Assembly: GCF_945956965.1 (NCBI RefSeq)
Contig: NZ_CAMFJS010000022.1
Span: 1-64,000, forward strand
Source of the DNA: an uncultured Roseateles sp.
GTDB lineage: Bacteria; Pseudomonadota; Gammaproteobacteria; Burkholderiales; Burkholderiaceae_C
Length of the DNA stretch: 64,000 nucleotides
Reading direction: 5' to 3'
Program-made: the position numbers and the translations under genes
Notes under the pieces: model-generated
The model's input: only the letters and a program-made list of their open reading frames with translations
What the model was told of the DNA's origin: nothing
Database searches by the model: none
Shown here: piece after piece, positions 31,903-41,260 of the stretch
Position numbering within the stretch: position 1 is the stretch's first letter
Layout: every line of letters begins with the position of its first letter

Positions 31903-32946
31903 TTAACGCAGCCCCGCCGTCAGTGCCTCGCTGGCCCGCACCGCGCCCACATGCACGCCTTGCCAGTTGTGCAAAGCCATGTCGGCATAACGGGCCAGCA
32001 AGGCGGCCGCCTCTTCGCCCGGTGTTGGCAGCAGGGCCTGCGCGATGGCCGCCATGGCGCATTCGGCCGCACGCACCTGGCCGTCGTCAATCTTCAAGGC
32101 CAGGCCCAGGCCTAGCTCAGGAAAGCTGGCGCAGTAGACGCCTTCGGCACCGACCTTGCAGAACAGGCGCTCGCCCAAAGCCTGCATCAACACGGTGTCA
32201 AAGCGCTCGCTGCCCGCCACATAGAAGGGCGCGGCCGCCACCGCCTGGCGCAGGCGTTTGGCGGCAGCGGCGCGACCAGCGCTGAGGCCCTGGCCAGTGC
32301 CCAGGCGTGCAAAGCCCAGTGCCAGATTGCGCAACGGGATGCCGTAGGTGGGGATGGAGCAGCCGTCGGTGCCGCGCGGTGCCTGGCTCAAATCGCAATC
32401 GGTGGCGGCGGCCAGTGCCGCGCTGACTTCGCGCATCAGGGCGTGTTCGGGCGCGATATAGCCGCGCACAAACTCTGCGGGTTCATGGCCTTGCGCCAGC
32501 GCCATCTGGCAGGCGACGCAAACAAAACCGGCATGCTTGCCCGAGCAGTTGTTGTGCAGGGCGCTCGCTGTTTCGCCGCGCGCCAGCATGCCGCGCAGCA
32601 CCGGCTCCCGGCTGGGCCAGTGGCTGCCGCATTCCAGCGCGCGTTCGTCCAAGCCCAGTTTGTTCAGCATGCCCAGCGAGGTGGCGACATGGGCGGGCTC
32701 GCCGCTGTGCGAGGCGCAGGCAATGGCCAACTCCGCATCCGTCAGCGCAAAGCGATCGGCGGCGCCGCTTTCCACCAGGGGCAGGGCTTGCAAGGCTTTG
32801 ACGGCCGAGCGCGGGAAAATCGGCCGCTCGATATCGCCGAGCGCCCGCAGCAAGCGGCCATCGGCGTCCACGATGGCCAGGGAGCCGCTGTGGGCGGACT
32901 CCACATGCGCGCCGCGCAGCACTTCAACCAGGATGGGGTGGCTCAT
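31903..32946 (-). CDS. L-asparaginase II (PF06089 type)
   Basis: The 347-residue protein belongs to the asparaginase_II family related to the Rhizobium thermolabile enzyme, distinct from AnsA/AnsB. Recognisable pieces are EVLRGAHVESAHSGSLAIVD at the start, FPRSAVKALQALP, CSGKHAGFVCVACQ, and GTDGCSIPTYGIPLRNLALG, which carries the Cys/Ser-rich active-site region. It hydrolyses asparagine to aspartate and ammonia. There is no signal peptide, so it is cytoplasmic. Its ATG (32946) shares a base with the TAA of the upstream S10 peptidase gene (TAATG), implying translational coupling. Confidence 0.9.
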   Translation of the reverse strand: MSHPILVEVLRGAHVESAHSGSLAIVDADGRLLRALGDIERPIFPRSAVKALQALPLVESGAADRFALTDAELAIACASHSGEPAHVATSLGMLNKLGLDERALECGSHWPSREPVLRGMLARGETASALHNNCSGKHAGFVCVACQMALAQGHEPAEFVRGYIAPEHALMREVSAALAAATDCDLSQAPRGTDGCSIPTYGIPLRNLALGFARLGTGQGLSAGRAAAAKRLRQAVAAAPFYVAGSERFDTVLMQALGERLFCKVGAEGVYCASFPELGLGLALKIDDGQVRAAECAMAAIAQALLPTPGEEAAALLARYADMALHNWQGVHVGAVRASEALTAGLR

Positions 32947-34511
32947 TATTTCGAACCTGCTGAAGTCGAGGATGTCACATCACTGCGCACGAATTGGCGC
33001 AACTCGGTGGCCATGCGGGCCAGGGATGGGGGGTGGATGTACATCATGTGGCCGGCCTCGAAATAGCTGACCTGCACGTTGTCCGTCAGCGGTGCGCGCA
33101 GGCCCAGGTGGGAGAGGGTGTAGTCACCCGCCGCGTGCGGCGTGGCAAGGTCGAAGTAGCCGCTGGCCACATAGACCCGCATGTCCGGGCAGGCATGCAT
33201 GGCGCGGCGCAGGCTGTCGCCGACGTTGACGTATTTGTTCTCGAAGCCCTTCCAGGTCCAGCTCTTCCACAGCGGGGCAATGACGGTGTAGGGCGCGTCG
33301 TTCTTGTAGCCCAGGGTTTCGTGCAGCAGGCGGTTGATGCCTACCGCGTAGGCGCCGACCAGATTGTTCATGCCGGCATCGTCCTCGGGCTGTTCGCCGG
33401 CATCGTCGCGGTCCAGGCCCAGGAAGCGGCTGTCCAGGCGGCCCACGGTCTGACCGCGCTCACGCAACAGTTCCTTGAAAAAGCGGAACTCGTTGGGCCG
33501 CAGGTCGCAGCGCAGCACATAGGCTTTGCTCAAGCCGGTGAGTTGGGCGAGGCGCTCGGCAATCTGCTCGCGCCGCTCCGGGTTCAGGCGTGAGCCCTGC
33601 ATCAGGGCGAGCAAGTAGTCGGTGTTGGCAAAGGTCTCGGCCTCGGCCACTACGGCCTTGAGCGGCTTCTTCTGCATGGCCGTGGACAAGGCATGGTGGT
33701 ACCAGGCCGTGGCCGCGTAAGTGGGCAGGTAGAGCGGGTAGGGCAGCTCATTGCCATGGTCAAAGCTGAGGGTTTGAAAGTCCACCGCCATCGACACCAA
33801 CATCAAGCCGTTGACATGGATGTTGTGCTTGTCTTGCAAATGGCGCGACAGGCCGGCCGCGCGGGTGGTGCCGTAGCTTTCACCGATCAGGTATTTGGGG
33901 CTGGACCAGCGCCCGTGGCGGGTCAGGTAGAGGCGGATGAATTCGCCCACGGCGTCGAGATCACGCTGGTAGTCGTGGAACTCAGCCATCTTTTCGCCCT
34001 CGGCGACCCGTGAGTGGCCGGTGCCCACGGGGTCGATGAAGACGAGGTCGGAGTCGCTCAGCAGCGTGAATTCGTTATCCGTCAGCGCATAGGGGGGTGT
34101 GCCGCATTGGCCCATCGCATCGGTGGGCACGCGCTTAGGCCCCAACAGGCCCAGATGCAGCCAGACGCTGGACGAGCCCGGCCCGCCGTTGAAGCTGAAG
34201 GTGATGGGGCGTGGCTGCGCTGGCTTCTTGGCAGCGCTGGTCGGGTTGCCTGGCTTCGGCGTTTTGAGTGTGTAGGCGATGAAGAAAATGCTGGCGCGCG
34301 CCTTCTCGCCCTTGGACTGGCCCTTGCCTTCGGGCTCACTTGAATCGGGCTCGCGCAAGACCACCGTGCCGCAAGTGGCTTGGTAATGCAGGGTGGTTTT
34401 GCCTACGCTCAGCTTGTGCTCGGTGGTGACCAGGCGTTCAACAGGAAGCTCGGGGCTGGGGGGCTCACGCCGGTGCTTGTCCGTCTCGGCCGGGGTGTCT
34501 TTGTCTGCCAT
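32946..34511 (-). CDS. S10-family serine carboxypeptidase-like protein
   Basis: The 521-residue product shows the serine carboxypeptidase fold. The oxyanion region is FNGGPGSSSVWLHLGLLGP, the nucleophile is Ser212 in GESYG, the catalytic Asp lies in SGYFDLATP, and the catalytic His in FEAGHMMYIHP. It would release C-terminal residues from peptides. No signal peptide is evident from ATG 34511 (MADKDTPAETDKHRREPP), so it appears cytosolic or is exported non-classically. An upstream in-frame start gives no signal peptide either and lacks a ribosome site. It is coupled to asparaginase, which fits salvage of peptide-derived nitrogen. The divergent DUF429 gene starts 39 bp away. Confidence 0.9.
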   Translation of the reverse strand: MADKDTPAETDKHRREPPSPELPVERLVTTEHKLSVGKTTLHYQATCGTVVLREPDSSEPEGKGQSKGEKARASIFFIAYTLKTPKPGNPTSAAKKPAQPRPITFSFNGGPGSSSVWLHLGLLGPKRVPTDAMGQCGTPPYALTDNEFTLLSDSDLVFIDPVGTGHSRVAEGEKMAEFHDYQRDLDAVGEFIRLYLTRHGRWSSPKYLIGESYGTTRAAGLSRHLQDKHNIHVNGLMLVSMAVDFQTLSFDHGNELPYPLYLPTYAATAWYHHALSTAMQKKPLKAVVAEAETFANTDYLLALMQGSRLNPERREQIAERLAQLTGLSKAYVLRCDLRPNEFRFFKELLRERGQTVGRLDSRFLGLDRDDAGEQPEDDAGMNNLVGAYAVGINRLLHETLGYKNDAPYTVIAPLWKSWTWKGFENKYVNVGDSLRRAMHACPDMRVYVASGYFDLATPHAAGDYTLSHLGLRAPLTDNVQVSYFEAGHMMYIHPPSLARMATELRQFVRSDVTSSTSAGSK

Positions 34512-34550
34512 GCGCGGTCTCCGATTTTGTTCAAAGCTACAGTGCTGAGC

Positions 34551-35405
34551 ATGCACTCTAGCGCGACAAAACAAAGCACGCCTCACTTGTCCCCAACATC
34601 AATCATTGGGGTGGATTTCAGCAGCGCGCCGAGCAAGCGCAAGCCCATCGTGATGGCCTTGGGCCAGCTGCCCCCACAGGGTCAGGTCTTGCGCCTGGAT
34701 GGGCTGCGCAGCTTTGACAGCTTGGACGAGTTCGGTGAGTTTCTGGCCCAGCCCGGTGCGTGGGTGGGCGGCTTCGATCTGCCTTTTGGCTTGCCTCGGG
34801 AACTCGTCGAGCATTTGGGCTGGCCGCAGGACTGGCTGGGTTTGATGCGCCACTACACCCAACTGCCGCGCGAGGAGATCCGCCGCCTGTTCGCGGCCTT
34901 TTGCGCGGCCCGACCGGTCGGGGCCAAGTTTGCCCACCGTGCTTGCGATGGGCCAGCGGGTTCGTCCCCGAGCATGAAGTGGGTCAATCCGCCGGTGGCT
35001 TTCATGCTGCACGCCGGGGTTCCCCTGCTTTTGCAGGCCGGCGTTTCGCTGCCGGGTCTGCATGTTGGCGATGCCCATCGGCAGGCCCTGGAGGCTTACC
35101 CTGGCTTGCTGGCGCGGGAGATTCTGGGGCGACGCAGCTACAAAAGCGACGACAAGGCCAAGCAGACGCCGGAGCGCCTGATCGCCCGCAAGGAGGTGAT
35201 CGAGGCCTTGGAGCAGGGCCGTAGCCGTTTGGGCCTGCGCCTCAAGCTCAGCCACGCCCAGCGCGACGCCTTGATTGATGATGCCAGCGGTGACCGCTTG
35301 GATGCGGTGTTATGCCTTTTGCAGGCAGCCTGGGCGAGCAGGCAGGCGAACTTTGGTCTGCCGGCGGAAATGGATCCTTTGGAGGGATGGATCGTCAGTG
35401 CTTGA
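34551..35405 (+). CDS. DUF429 domain-containing protein
   Basis: A 284-residue protein with the DUF429 pattern: an acidic strand near the start (SIIGVDFSSAPSKRKPIVMA), VGGFDLPFGLP, a conserved VEAYPGLL-like segment seen as LEAYPGLLAREILG, and SGDRLDAVLCLLQAAW near the end. The fold resembles RNase H-like nucleases, and the aspartates in GVDFS, GFDLP and DRLDA could be metal ligands, but function is unknown. ATG 34551 is divergent from the S10 peptidase gene across 39 bp, leaving very little promoter space. The gap 35406-35550 holds no gene. Confidence 0.82.
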   Translation: MHSSATKQSTPHLSPTSIIGVDFSSAPSKRKPIVMALGQLPPQGQVLRLDGLRSFDSLDEFGEFLAQPGAWVGGFDLPFGLPRELVEHLGWPQDWLGLMRHYTQLPREEIRRLFAAFCAARPVGAKFAHRACDGPAGSSPSMKWVNPPVAFMLHAGVPLLLQAGVSLPGLHVGDAHRQALEAYPGLLAREILGRRSYKSDDKAKQTPERLIARKEVIEALEQGRSRLGLRLKLSHAQRDALIDDASGDRLDAVLCLLQAAWASRQANFGLPAEMDPLEGWIVSA

Positions 35406-35550
35406 TGACTTGCTTGCGCGATGGATTTGCCGTCGCGGGCCGGGCTTGAACAGTTGGGGACAGAGCTCGCCGGGTACGGCTCGGTCTGTCCCGCAAAGTC
35501 ATAAGAATCACATCAAGGTACTCTTGCCTTCAGCCATTGGCTGGGCAAGC

Positions 35551-36471
35551 TCACTTCCGCATTAGGGTTGATTTTCCGAACAGCGACTCAATCAAGTCCA
35601 CCGCCACCTTGGCGGTCTTGTTTTGCAAGTCCAGTGCGGGGTTGAGTTCCATCACATCCAGCGAGGCCATGAAGCCGGTGTCGGCGATCATTTCCATGCA
35701 CAGCTGGGCTTCGCGGTAGCTGGGGCCGCCGGGCACGGTGGTGCCCACGCCGGGGGCGATATCGGGGTCGAGGAAGTCGACGTCGAAGCTGACATGCAGA
35801 TGGGTGTTGGCGTCCAGCGTGGCCAGGGCCAGTTCCATCGCGTGGCGCATGCCCATCTCGTCGATGTAGCGCATGTCGAAGACTTCCAGCTCTTGCTCAT
35901 GCACAAAGCGCTTCTCGCCTGCGTCGACGCTGCGGATGCCGATCTGGCGCACCCACTTCGGGCTGATGGCCGGCACCTGGCCACCGATTTCGATCAGCTG
36001 CTGCGGGCCAAAGCCGCACAGGCAGGCAACGGGCATGCCGTGGATATTGCCGCTGGGGGTGAGCTCGCTGGTGTTGAAGTCAGCATGGGCGTCCAGCCAC
36101 AAGATGCGCAGCTTCTTGCCCACTTCGCGGCAATGCTTGGCCACGGCGCTGATGGAGCCCAGCCCCAGGCAATGGTCGCCGCCCAGCAAGATGGGCATGC
36201 GGCCGAGCTTCAATTCGGCGTAGACCGCGTCATGCACGGATTGGTTCCAGGCCGTCACCTCATTCAGGTGGCGGTAACCGTCAACGGGCGGCAGCCAGGG
36301 GTTGGCGGGGCCGAGCAGATTGCCGCGGTCGACGACCTCGACGCCATGGCTTTGCAAAGCGGCGGCCAGGTCGGCCACGCGCAGGGCTTCGGGGCCCATG
36401 CTGGCGCCGCGGGCGCCGGCGCCGATGTCGGTGGGCGCGCCGATCAGGGATACGGATCTGAGGGTGGTCAT
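35551..36471 (-). CDS. rocF: Arginase
   Basis: The 306-residue product is a ureohydrolase with all manganese-binding motifs: GGDHCLGLGS, WLDAHADFNT and SFDVDFLDPDIAPGVGT. It also has the arginase N-terminus LIGAPTDIGAGARGASMGPEAL given here as LIGAPTDIGAGARGASMG. It converts arginine to ornithine and urea in the cytoplasm. No urease or ornithine aminotransferase gene is adjacent. Agmatinase or formimidoylglutamase alternatives are unlikely given the STPGG-type features and the presence of the HutF/HutG route nearby. Confidence 0.92.
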   Translation of the reverse strand: MTTLRSVSLIGAPTDIGAGARGASMGPEALRVADLAAALQSHGVEVVDRGNLLGPANPWLPPVDGYRHLNEVTAWNQSVHDAVYAELKLGRMPILLGGDHCLGLGSISAVAKHCREVGKKLRILWLDAHADFNTSELTPSGNIHGMPVACLCGFGPQQLIEIGGQVPAISPKWVRQIGIRSVDAGEKRFVHEQELEVFDMRYIDEMGMRHAMELALATLDANTHLHVSFDVDFLDPDIAPGVGTTVPGGPSYREAQLCMEMIADTGFMASLDVMELNPALDLQNKTAKVAVDLIESLFGKSTLMRK

Positions 36472-36582
36472 GCGAATTCCTTGCAGGGGAGTGGTGGGCT
36501 GAGGGGCGTATGGCCTCAGCCGGCCGATGTCATCAGGCCAGCAGTCTATCGCCCCGGCAGGCGATCGGCTTGGCGCAGGCGA

Positions 36583-37476
36583 TCAGACCCCGTCGCCGCC
36601 CACGGGCATGGGATCGAGGTCATAGGTCGATTCCAGCAGCGCCCAGGCTTCTTCGGCGGTTTCGACGAAGTGGAAGAGCTTCTCGTCGCCCGCCGTGATC
36701 ATGCCGGTTTCGATCAAGAGTTCGAAGTTGATCAGCCGGGTCCAGAAATCGCGGCCGAACAAAAGAATCGGGCGGCGCCGGCATTTGCCGGTCTGGATCA
36801 GCGTCATGGTTTCGAACAACTCATCCAGCGTGCCGAAGCCACCGGGGAAGCAGACCAGGGCCACCGAGCGCATCAAGAAATGCATCTTGCGCAGCGCGAA
36901 GTAGTGGAAGCGGAAGCACAACTCCGGCGTGATGTAGGGGTTGGGGACCTGCTCATGCGGCAGCACGATGTTCAGGCCTATGCTTTTGCCGCCTGCCTCG
37001 TAAGCGCCGCGATTACCGGCTTCCATGATGCCGGGGCCGCCGCCGGTGACGATGTAGATCGGGTCGGCCCGCTCCACCGAGGCGCGGGTGACGATATTGG
37101 CAAAGCGGCGCGCTTCTTCGTAGTAGTCGCTCATGCGCAGCTGCTGCTCGGCACGCTTGAGCGTGGCGGCATCGGCCTGGGTGCTTTGGGCCTGCTCCAG
37201 CGCGCGCTGGGCGTCTTCACGCGACTTGATGCGGGCGCTGCCGAAAATGACGATGGTGCTCTTGATGCCTTGTTCGTGCTGCACCAGTTCGGGCTTGAGC
37301 AGCTCCAGCTGCATGCGCACCGGGCGCAGGTCGTCGCGCAGCAGGAATTCGCTGTCGTCAAAGGCGAGGCGGTAGGCGCTTTCCGGGCCGTCGTAATTGG
37401 GCAGGGGCCGGGTGGCTTGAACTTCTTCTTTGGCGCTGGGGAAGTTGCGCAGGGTGAGGTCTTTGCGTTTATTCAT
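36583..37476 (-). CDS. LOG-family nucleotide 5'-monophosphate phosphoribohydrolase-like protein
   Basis: The 297-residue protein has the LOG (Lonely Guy) Rossmann fold with the hallmark PGGFGTLDELFE (PGGxGTxxE) and GGGPGIMEAGNRGAYEAGG. The N-terminal extension of about 80 residues (KDLTLRNFPSAKEEV...) is typical of the larger TIGR00730 group. Earlier annotations call these lysine decarboxylases, but known members cleave nucleotide monophosphates to base plus ribose-5-phosphate. It stands between arginase and moeB, co-directional, with 111 bp on the arginase side. Confidence 0.85.
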   Translation of the reverse strand: MNKRKDLTLRNFPSAKEEVQATRPLPNYDGPESAYRLAFDDSEFLLRDDLRPVRMQLELLKPELVQHEQGIKSTIVIFGSARIKSREDAQRALEQAQSTQADAATLKRAEQQLRMSDYYEEARRFANIVTRASVERADPIYIVTGGGPGIMEAGNRGAYEAGGKSIGLNIVLPHEQVPNPYITPELCFRFHYFALRKMHFLMRSVALVCFPGGFGTLDELFETMTLIQTGKCRRRPILLFGRDFWTRLINFELLIETGMITAGDEKLFHFVETAEEAWALLESTYDLDPMPVGGDGV

Positions 37477-37536
37477 GGTGCTAGTTTCGCAGGCTTGGGC
37501 GCAGCCCTTGCTGCGCGCGAATAGGCGTTTTGTCGC

Positions 37537-38295
37537 TCAGTTTTGCCTGGACTTGGCGCAAACCGGGCAGCTGGGGTCGGGGCGCACTTCGATCTCGGTC
37601 CACTCCATGCGGCGCGCGTCCAGCATTTGAAGGCGCCGGCTCAGCGGCGTGGGTAGCCCGATCAGCTGCTTGAGCGCTTCCGCCGCTTGCATGCTGCCGA
37701 TGATGCCCACCAGCGGCGCGAACACGCCCATGGTGGCGCAGCGCACTTCATCGACCGCGCTCTGCGGCGGGAACAGGCAGGCGTAGCAGGGCGAATCGGC
37801 CTGCCGACTGTTGAATAGGCTGACCTGCCCGTCGAAGCCAATCGCCGCGCCCGAGGCGAGCGGCTTGCCATGCTTGACGCAGGCGGCGTTGATGGCTTGG
37901 CGAGTGGCGAAGTTGTCGCAGCAGTCCAGCACGATATCGGCCTGCGCCACCAACTCGTCCAGCAGGGCGGCGTCGGCGCGTTGCTGAATGGTTCGCACCC
38001 GCACGTCGGCATTGATGGCAGCCAGGCTTTGGCGCATGGATTCGACCTTGGGCAGGCCGACGCGGGCACTGCTGTGGGCGATCTGGCGCTGCAGATTGGT
38101 CAGGTCCACCGTGTCGTCATCGACCAGGGTCAGCTCGCCCACGCCGGCCGAGGCCAGGTAAAGCGCCACCGGCGAACCCAGCCCGCCGGCGCCAATGATC
38201 AAGGCCTTGGCGGCCAGCAAGCGGGCTTGGCCTTCGATGCCAATATCGTCCAGCAGGATGTGGCGTGAATAGCGCAGCAGTTGTTCGTCGTTCAT
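37537..38295 (-). CDS. moeB: Molybdopterin-synthase adenylyltransferase (MoeB/ThiF/HesA family)
   Basis: A 252-residue E1-like enzyme that opens RYSRHILLDDIGIEGQARL, followed by the ATP-binding loop GAGGLGSPVALYLASAGVG, DDDTVDLTNLQRQ, and LDCCDNFATR. Two zinc Cys pairs are visible (CYAC in the middle, CPVC at the end). It adenylates the C-terminus of MoaD or ThiS. No moaD/moaE is adjacent, so MoeB versus ThiF is decided only by similarity of the N-terminus. ATG 38295 was chosen over an alternative four codons upstream. A terminator separates it from the upstream ctpA gene, so it likely has its own promoter. Confidence 0.87.
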   Translation of the reverse strand: MNDEQLLRYSRHILLDDIGIEGQARLLAAKALIIGAGGLGSPVALYLASAGVGELTLVDDDTVDLTNLQRQIAHSSARVGLPKVESMRQSLAAINADVRVRTIQQRADAALLDELVAQADIVLDCCDNFATRQAINAACVKHGKPLASGAAIGFDGQVSLFNSRQADSPCYACLFPPQSAVDEVRCATMGVFAPLVGIIGSMQAAEALKQLIGLPTPLSRRLQMLDARRMEWTEIEVRPDPSCPVCAKSRQN

Positions 38296-38324
38296 GGCCG
38301 CCAGCATATCGCCCCGGCGCCATG

Positions 38325-38349
38325 AAAAAAGCCCGCTGGCTCAGCGGGC
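38325..38349 (-). terminator. Rho-independent terminator of ctpA
   Basis: GCCCGCT (38331-38337) pairs with AGCGGGC (38343-38349) around a 5-nt loop, and six A residues on the plus strand (38325-38330) become the U-tract on the minus strand. It lies 30 bp past the ctpA stop. Confidence 0.88.
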
Positions 38350-38378
38350 TTGTGTGATGGCGAGTGCTGGCGCTTGAT

Positions 38379-39833
38379 TTATTCGCCGGGCTTGGCCTCG
38401 GCCTTGCGCTCCATGGCGGTCTTGGAAACGATCACCGTTTCACCCTTGAGCTTGTTGAGCGCCTGGGTCAGCGGGAAGTCTTGCGCCGAGCCGAACTCGG
38501 GCAGCGGCTTGGGCGGCTCTTGCTTCTTGGCGTATTCGGCCTCGAGCTTTTGGCGCGCTTCTTCGCGGGCGGCTTCGCGGGCCTTGTCGGCCGCTTCGTT
38601 CTTGGCGGGATCGTCGTTGCCGGCGTTCAGATGCTTTTCCAGATCGGCTTCACGCATGCGCAGGGCGGCGAAGACATTGCCCTCGGCCGTTTCGTCCAAC
38701 ATGATGTCCGGCACGATGCCCTTGGCCTGGATGCTGCGGCCGCTGGGCGTGTAGTAGCGCGCGGTGGTGATCTTCAGCGCGGTCTCGGGGCCAAGCTGAC
38801 GCACGGTTTGCACGGAGCCCTTGCCGAAGGTCTGCGCACCCATGATGACGGCACGCTTGTGATCTTGCAGGGCGCCGGCCACGATTTCGCTGGCCGAAGC
38901 CGAGCCTTCATTCACCAGCACCACCAGCGGCACTTTCTTCAGCGCGGCCGGCAGCTTGCGCAGCGGGTCAGCGCCGCCGCGGCGGGCGTAGGACTCGGGG
39001 TTGGCCTTGAGGCTGCTCTTGGACTCAGGAATCTGACCATTGGTGCTGACCACTTCCACATCACGCGGCAGGAAGGCGGCAGAGATCGCCACCGAAGCGT
39101 CCAACAAACCGCCCGGGTCATTGCGCAGGTCCAGCACCAGGCCCTTCAGATTGGGCTCGGCCTTGTAGATTTCTTCGAGCTTCTTGACGAAGTCGTCCAC
39201 CGTGCTTTCTTGGAACTGGCTGACGCGCAACCAGGCGTAGCCCGGCTCCATGATCTTGTAGCGCACGCTTTGGGCGTGGATTTCCTCGCGCGTGATGGTC
39301 ACGGGGAAGGTGCGGTTTTCGTTCTTGCGGTAAATGGTCAGCTGAACCTTGGTGTTCAACTCACCGCGCATGCGCTTGACGGCGGCGTCGAGTGTGAGGC
39401 CGCGCACGGCGGTGTCGTCGATCTTGCTGATCAGGTCACCGCTCTTGAGGCCGGCGCGGAAGGCGGGTGAGCCTTCGATGGGCGAGACGATCTTGACCAG
39501 GCCGTCTTCCATGCCGATCTCGATGCCGACGCCAACGAACTTGCCGGTCGAGCCTTCGCGGAATTCCTTGAAGTTCTTCTTGTCGAAGAACTGCGAATGC
39601 GGATCCAAGCCGGACACCATGCCCGCGATCGCATCGTTGATGAGTTTCTTTTCGTCGACCGGTTCCACATAGTCAGACTTGACCATGCCGAACACGGCGG
39701 CGAGTTGTTGCAGCTCTTCCAGTGGCAGGGGCGACAAGCTGCTGCGCGCATTGGCCTGGAATTGCATCGTGGTCAGCGCGCCAGCAACGGCGCCTACAGC
39801 GACCCAGCCGGCTACTTTCAATTTGGCACCCAT
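38379..39833 (-). CDS. ctpA: C-terminal processing peptidase (S41 family)
   Basis: The 484-residue product starts with an uncleaved or cleavable hydrophobic segment (VAGWVAVGAVAGALTTM), directing it to the periplasm. A PDZ domain occupies about 90-180 (GVGIEIGMEDGLVKIVSPIE, LKSGDLISKID). The S41 catalytic domain carries the nucleophile region VNEGSASASEIVAGALQ and the catalytic lysine in FGKGSVQTV, plus LDLRNDPGGLL. It trims the C-termini of periplasmic proteins or regulates peptidoglycan hydrolases. The C-terminal 70 residues are charged and Ala/Lys/Glu-rich. The 308-bp stretch 39834-40141 before the ABC gene contains no recognisable gene; a TATACT on the minus strand there may be a -10. Confidence 0.93.
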   Translation of the reverse strand: MGAKLKVAGWVAVGAVAGALTTMQFQANARSSLSPLPLEELQQLAAVFGMVKSDYVEPVDEKKLINDAIAGMVSGLDPHSQFFDKKNFKEFREGSTGKFVGVGIEIGMEDGLVKIVSPIEGSPAFRAGLKSGDLISKIDDTAVRGLTLDAAVKRMRGELNTKVQLTIYRKNENRTFPVTITREEIHAQSVRYKIMEPGYAWLRVSQFQESTVDDFVKKLEEIYKAEPNLKGLVLDLRNDPGGLLDASVAISAAFLPRDVEVVSTNGQIPESKSSLKANPESYARRGGADPLRKLPAALKKVPLVVLVNEGSASASEIVAGALQDHKRAVIMGAQTFGKGSVQTVRQLGPETALKITTARYYTPSGRSIQAKGIVPDIMLDETAEGNVFAALRMREADLEKHLNAGNDDPAKNEAADKAREAAREEARQKLEAEYAKKQEPPKPLPEFGSAQDFPLTQALNKLKGETVIVSKTAMERKAEAKPGE

Positions 39834-40141
39834 GATGCGAGCGATTCCTTCTTTGGCAGGGCTGACGCAAGACCGACTTCGTGGCGTTCAAGCCGGGCGC
39901 CGGACAGACGGGCTGTGTTTGGCGCTTGGCTTGACTGAATCCAGCCTGATCGAATCAATTTTGCGTAAGCCCCAGATGAGAGCGAAAAAAGACGATGTTT
40001 GCAGGCGCGTGGCCGCAAGGATATGCACTTCAAGTATAGGCCCCGCGCTTGTGTCCGCACCGAGCAGACACCCCTATTTGACGGTGCAATTCGGTGTTTT
40101 CAAGCGAAGTTTTGACCTGCAGCGTCAGGTTTAACGCTTCT

Positions 40142-41251
40142 TTACGCAGCGGGGAAGGTCACCACATGGTCGACGTTCACGCGAATGCCAATCCACTCAC
40201 CCACATGATGGTCGTGATGCGAGGGCACATGGGCCATCAGGCGCTCGCCGCTGGCCAGGCGCAGGGTGTAGAGAAAGTCGGCGCCGCGGAAGATCTTGCG
40301 TTCGATCTGCGCCTGCACCGGGGCCAGGTCGTCGTGGATGATGTCGTCGGCGCGCAGCAGCACATCGCAGCGCCCGCCGGGGTAGGCGCTGGCTAGGGCG
40401 CAGGCTTCGGCATCGATCAGCGCGCCCACGGGGGTCTGCACCTCGGGGCCATTGGTGCCCACCACGATGTGGCCGGGGGTGAAGACGCCGTGGCCGATGA
40501 AATCAGCCACAAAGCGCGTGGCCGGGCGGTGGTAGACGGTGTAGGCCGCGTCCCATTGCTCCAACTGACCCTGGTGCATCACGCCCACCACATCGCCGAT
40601 GGCAAAGGCCTCAGCCTGGTCGTGGGTGACGAAGAGGGCAGTGGTGCCGCTGCGGTTGAGAATGCCGCGTAACTCTTGCGATAGGTGTTCGCGCAAGTCC
40701 ACATCGAGGCTGGAGAAGGGCTCATCCAGCAGCAGCAGGCGCGGCGCCGGCGCCAGGGCGCGGGCCAGGGCCACCCGTTGCTGCTGGCCGCCCGAGAGTT
40801 GGTGCGGTGCCCGCTTGGCGGCGTGGGCCAGGCCCACCAGCTCCAGCACTTCTTGAATCCGCTGTGCGCGCTGCGTACGGGCCAGGTGGCGCAGGCCGAA
40901 GCCGACGTTGTCGGCCACCGAGAGGTGAGGGAACAGGGCGTAGTCTTGAAACACCATGCCGATGCGGCGGGCCTCAGGGGCTATGTGCAGGCCTTGGCTG
41001 GCATCGGCCAGAGTCTCGCCGGCGATGCTGATACGGCCGGTTTCCAGCCGCTCCAGCCCGGCGATGCAGCGCAGCAGCGAGGTCTTGCCGCAGCCCGAAG
41101 GACCGATCAGCACGCCGATCTGGCCGGTGGCGAGGCTCAGGCTGAGTTGTTGAACAGCTTGCGCGCCGGCGCCGGCGCGAGCGGTGGTGGCCGCTGTGGC
41201 GGCCGAATGCCCCGGGTAGCGCAGCCCGACGCGGTCAAGAGCTAGAAACAT
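40142..41251 (-). CDS. fbpC: Iron(III)-type ABC transporter ATP-binding protein
   Basis: This 369-residue ATPase has Walker A GPSGCGKTS, Q-loop FQDYALFP, signature LSGGQQQRVALARAL, Walker B LLLLDEPFSSLD and the H-loop FVTHDQAEA. The roughly 130-residue C-terminal regulatory (TOBE-like) part and the length fit the FbpC/PotA/CysA-type subfamily. It energises import by the permease encoded divergently at 41321. An insertion of Ala/Thr/Gly residues near the N-terminus (about 17-30) is slightly unusual. The gene pair is divergent with only 69 bp between starts, so shared regulation is likely. Confidence 0.88.
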   Translation of the reverse strand: MFLALDRVGLRYPGHSAATAATTARAGAGAQAVQQLSLSLATGQIGVLIGPSGCGKTSLLRCIAGLERLETGRISIAGETLADASQGLHIAPEARRIGMVFQDYALFPHLSVADNVGFGLRHLARTQRAQRIQEVLELVGLAHAAKRAPHQLSGGQQQRVALARALAPAPRLLLLDEPFSSLDVDLREHLSQELRGILNRSGTTALFVTHDQAEAFAIGDVVGVMHQGQLEQWDAAYTVYHRPATRFVADFIGHGVFTPGHIVVGTNGPEVQTPVGALIDAEACALASAYPGGRCDVLLRADDIIHDDLAPVQAQIERKIFRGADFLYTLRLASGERLMAHVPSHHDHHVGEWIGIRVNVDHVVTFPAA

Positions 41252-41260
41252 GGGTCGTAT

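Noticed and set aside
35623-37524. Open frame of 633 codons opposite arginase and the LOG-family gene
   Set aside because: It bridges two well-supported genes and their intergenic region with no ribosome site or domain.
39834-40141. Possible small gene or RNA in the 308-bp gap upstream of ctpA
   Set aside because: Short open frames here lack ribosome sites and family features, and no stable RNA fold or terminator was evident by eye.
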